DNA from: Omnitrophica WOR_2 bacterium RBG_13_41_10
Lineage (GTDB): Bacteria; Omnitrophota; Gorgyraeia; Gygaellales; Profunditerraquicolaceae
Direction of reading: 5' to 3'
Assembly (NCBI GenBank): GCA_001805465.1
Contig: MHGH01000001.1
Coordinates: 2,452-35,003 of the forward strand
DNA: 32,552 nt
Under the pieces are notes generated by a model that saw only the letters and a program-made list of their open reading frames with translations, did no database searches and was not told the DNA's origin. Shown piece after piece: positions 30,528 through 32,552 of the stretch. Numbering within the stretch: the stretch's first letter is position 1; each line of letters begins with the position of its first letter. The position numbers were made by a program, and so were the translations under genes.

Positions 30528-31928
30528 ATGCCCATTCACATATACAATTCACTTACCCGCAAAAAAGAAGAATTCACTCCTGCCAGTACCTTTAAAGCAA
30601 ATATCTATACCTGCGGTGTCACGGTTTATGATGACTGCCATATCGGCCATGCCAGGAGCCTTTATATCTTTGAGGTAATCAGGCGTTATTTAAAATACAG
30701 GCACTTTAAAGTCAATTTTGTGCGTAATATTACCGATATAGACGATAAGATTATAAACCGCGCCAAAGAGCTTAATCTGGATTGGCGCTCATTAGTAGAA
30801 AAGTATATCGCCGGGTATTATGAAGATTTAGCGGCCTTGGAAATAGATAAAGCTGATAGTGAGCCTAGAGCTACTGAGAATATAGCGGATATGGTTTCAT
30901 ATATTACAAAATTAATTGAGAAAGGTTATGCCTATACTACGAACACAGGAGTTTATTTTAATGTACGTAAATTTAAAGATTACGGAAAATTATCCGGCCA
31001 AAGTATTGATGAGATGCTAAATGGCGCCAGGAAAGAACCGGATGAAACAAAACAAGATCCTTTAGATTTTGCGCTTTGGAAAGTCTCTCGACCGGATGAG
31101 CCTTATTGGGAAAGCCCCTGGGGAAAGGGCAGGCCGGGTTGGCATATTGAATGTTCGGTAATGAGTCAAAAGTTCTTAAAAACAGATACCCTGGATATTC
31201 ATGCGGGCGGAAGAGATTTAATATTTCCCCATCATGAAAATGAAATTGCTCAAGGTGAGGCCTTAACCGGTAAGCCTTTCGCTAGATATTGGATACACCA
31301 TGGCCTGCTTACTATAAACGGCCAAAAAATGTCTAAATCCTTAGGAAATTTTTTGACTATTAAAGATTTTATTAGTAAATATCATGATGCCGATATTTTA
31401 AAGTTGTTATTTTTATCCGCCCACTATTCTCATCCCATAGATTATAATGAAACAAGGATAGAAGAGTACAAGAAACAAAAGAAGAATTTTGATAATGTTT
31501 TTGACAGCATAAACAACTGGATAGAAAATAAAAATAGGCCGGTTACTTTAGAGAATAATAAGATAAAAGTAGACAACATAGTAGCTAAGTTTGAAGCGGC
31601 AATGGATGAAGACTTTAATACTCCTTTAGCATTAGCTTCTTTGTTTGAATTAGCGGATTTAGTTTCTTCTTTTATATCCTCCGATAAGAAAGAAGCATTT
31701 GGTTACGCCAAGGCAAAATTAGAGAGTCTTTTTGAGATATTTGGATTAAAGCCCAAACCTAAAAAAACCTTGCCGTCGGATATACTTAAGATGGTAGCGG
31801 AAAGAGAAGGGGCAAGAAAAAATAAAGATTTTCAGAAGTCAGATGCCATAAGAGAAGAAATAAAAACAAAATTCAAATATTTAACTATGGACACAGGCTC
31901 GAGTGTAACTTTTACGGAGATTGAGTAA
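30528..31928 (+). CDS. cysS: Cysteinyl-tRNA synthetase
   Basis: A 466-residue class I synthetase of standard length. The HIGH motif is at 38-41 (CHIGHARS), KMSKS at 267-271, zinc ligands include Cys29 and Cys209 (GWHIECS), and the HHENE cluster lies at 235-239. The C-terminal part carries the usual DALR-like helical region (MDEDFNTPLALASLFEL). It charges tRNA-Cys. Position just after cysE joins cysteine synthesis and use, an arrangement seen in Bacillus (gltX-cysE-cysS). The stop shares one base with the tmk start. Confidence 0.97.
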   Translation: MPIHIYNSLTRKKEEFTPASTFKANIYTCGVTVYDDCHIGHARSLYIFEVIRRYLKYRHFKVNFVRNITDIDDKIINRAKELNLDWRSLVEKYIAGYYEDLAALEIDKADSEPRATENIADMVSYITKLIEKGYAYTTNTGVYFNVRKFKDYGKLSGQSIDEMLNGARKEPDETKQDPLDFALWKVSRPDEPYWESPWGKGRPGWHIECSVMSQKFLKTDTLDIHAGGRDLIFPHHENEIAQGEALTGKPFARYWIHHGLLTINGQKMSKSLGNFLTIKDFISKYHDADILKLLFLSAHYSHPIDYNETRIEEYKKQKKNFDNVFDSINNWIENKNRPVTLENNKIKVDNIVAKFEAAMDEDFNTPLALASLFELADLVSSFISSDKKEAFGYAKAKLESLFEIFGLKPKPKKTLPSDILKMVAEREGARKNKDFQKSDAIREEIKTKFKYLTMDTGSSVTFTEIE

Positions 31929-32539
31929 TGAAAGGAAAGTTTATCACTTTTGAAGGTTCCGAAGGATGCGGCAAAAGTACGCAGTCAAGATTACTTTATC
32001 TATTTCTTAAAAATAAAGGTTACAAGGTAATTTATCTACGCGAGCCCGGCACAACACAGATCAGCGAAAAAATTAGAAAGATATTATTGGATTCGCAAAA
32101 TGCCTCTATGTCACCTAAATGTGAGTTGTTGCTTTATATGGCAGCGCGAGCGCAATTGGTAAATGAGATTATTAAGCCGGCGCTCTCTAGAAGCAAGATT
32201 GTGATATGCGATAGATTTTTGGATTCTACGATTGCCTATCAGGGATATGGCTTAGGTGAAAATATTAAATTTATAAAAGCTGTCGGACGTTTTGCCACAC
32301 AAGGCATAAAACCGGATTTAACCATATTCTTAAGCCTACCCTTAAAAAAAGGGCTGGCACTATGCGGCCGCAGCAAAGACCGCATTGAAAAAAGGTCTTT
32401 GGCATATCATTTACGCGTCAGATGCGGGTATCTAAAACTGGCCCATCTTGAGCCCAAAAGGATTAGAATAGTTAAAGTCGCCGACGATAAAAATAAAACC
32501 CAAGAGAACATCAGAAAGCTGATTTTAAGATTGCTATGA
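31928..32539 (+). CDS. tmk: Thymidylate kinase
   Basis: A 203-residue nucleotide kinase converting dTMP to dTDP. The P-loop is FEGSEGCGKST (8-18), followed by LREPGTTQISEKIR, the DRF motif in VICDRFLDSTIAYQG (an F where DRY is common), and a lid region near GRSKDRIEKRSLAYH. Length is within the normal range. Its ATG overlaps the cysS stop, and the stop overlaps the following ATG by 4 bp. Confidence 0.94.
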   Translation: MKGKFITFEGSEGCGKSTQSRLLYLFLKNKGYKVIYLREPGTTQISEKIRKILLDSQNASMSPKCELLLYMAARAQLVNEIIKPALSRSKIVICDRFLDSTIAYQGYGLGENIKFIKAVGRFATQGIKPDLTIFLSLPLKKGLALCGRSKDRIEKRSLAYHLRVRCGYLKLAHLEPKRIRIVKVADDKNKTQENIRKLILRLL

Positions 32540-32552
32540 CATTTCGCGATAT
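32536..32552 (+). CDS. holB: Probable holB (DNA polymerase III delta-prime) start, 3' truncated
   Basis: An ATG at 32536 overlaps the tmk TGA in the ATGA pattern, and the visible codons read MTFRD. Delta-prime subunits often begin with M-x-F-x-D-I-x-G-Q, and tmk is commonly followed by holB. Only five complete codons are visible before the window ends, so this is a contextual call. Confidence 0.5.

Overview
The window reads as a stretch of a diderm bacterial chromosome in which every supported gene lies on the + strand. It carries outer-membrane machinery (LolC/E-LolD, an MlaE-MlaF-MlaD lipid transport set, a TolC/RND pump and several lipoproteins) together with genes better known from Gram-positive bacteria (McsA-McsB-ClpC and a YacL-type PIN-TRAM protein). 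That mix, the long colinear housekeeping block, and 7-bp tandem repeats inside two housekeeping genes best fit an uncultured lineage such as Candidatus Omnitrophota (OP3) or a PVC relative. The taxonomic call is inference from gene content and was not tested.

Layout. (1) 3-206: the end of a GYD-domain protein. (2) 257-5514: a tight operon with a small cupin, a membrane-anchored sensor fused to trehalose-6-phosphate synthase (OtsA), trehalose-6-phosphatase (OtsB), a DUF5752-type protein and a TreT-type trehalose synthase, giving two routes to trehalose. (3) 5605-12061: a MarR-controlled efflux operon with a strong promoter and a perfect 12-bp inverted-repeat operator, then marR, a TolC-like channel, a very short adaptor, an RND pump and a small PII-like protein. 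(4) 12071-15559: envelope and redox genes, comprising a glycine-zipper lipoprotein, a small secreted protein that probably starts at AUU, a thioredoxin-CcdA/DsbD fusion, a DUF1573 lipoprotein and an HtpX-like protease with an EF-hand loop. (5) 15610-32552: a consensus promoter driving near-leaderless lysS, then lolC/E, lolD, ilvE, mcsA, mcsB, clpC, mlaE, mlaF, mlaD, radA, a PIN-TRAM gene, ispD, ispF, cysE, cysS, tmk and the first codons of a probable holB. Most genes in this block overlap or lie within about 35 bp of each other, the main exception being the 244-bp mcsB-clpC gap.

How the genes work together. Block 2 makes the compatible solute trehalose; the OtsA fusion suggests synthesis tied directly to an envelope signal. 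Block 3 is a self-regulated drug or toxicant efflux unit. Block 4 probably maintains periplasmic thiol state and membrane protein quality. Block 5 combines lipoprotein release, lipid trafficking, arginine-phosphorylation-directed proteolysis, isoprenoid precursors and cysteine synthesis and charging.

The least explained DNA is the mcsB-clpC gap (21395-21638). It holds a long imperfect palindrome of about 131 bp, followed 14 bp later by an 80-bp near-copy (75/80 identical) of a segment lying inside the thioredoxin-CcdA gene 8.6 kb upstream. Together with the heptanucleotide arrays in lolD and ispD, this points to active small-repeat dynamics in this genome. No tRNA, rRNA, CRISPR array, transposase or intrinsic terminator with a proper stem and T-run was recognised.
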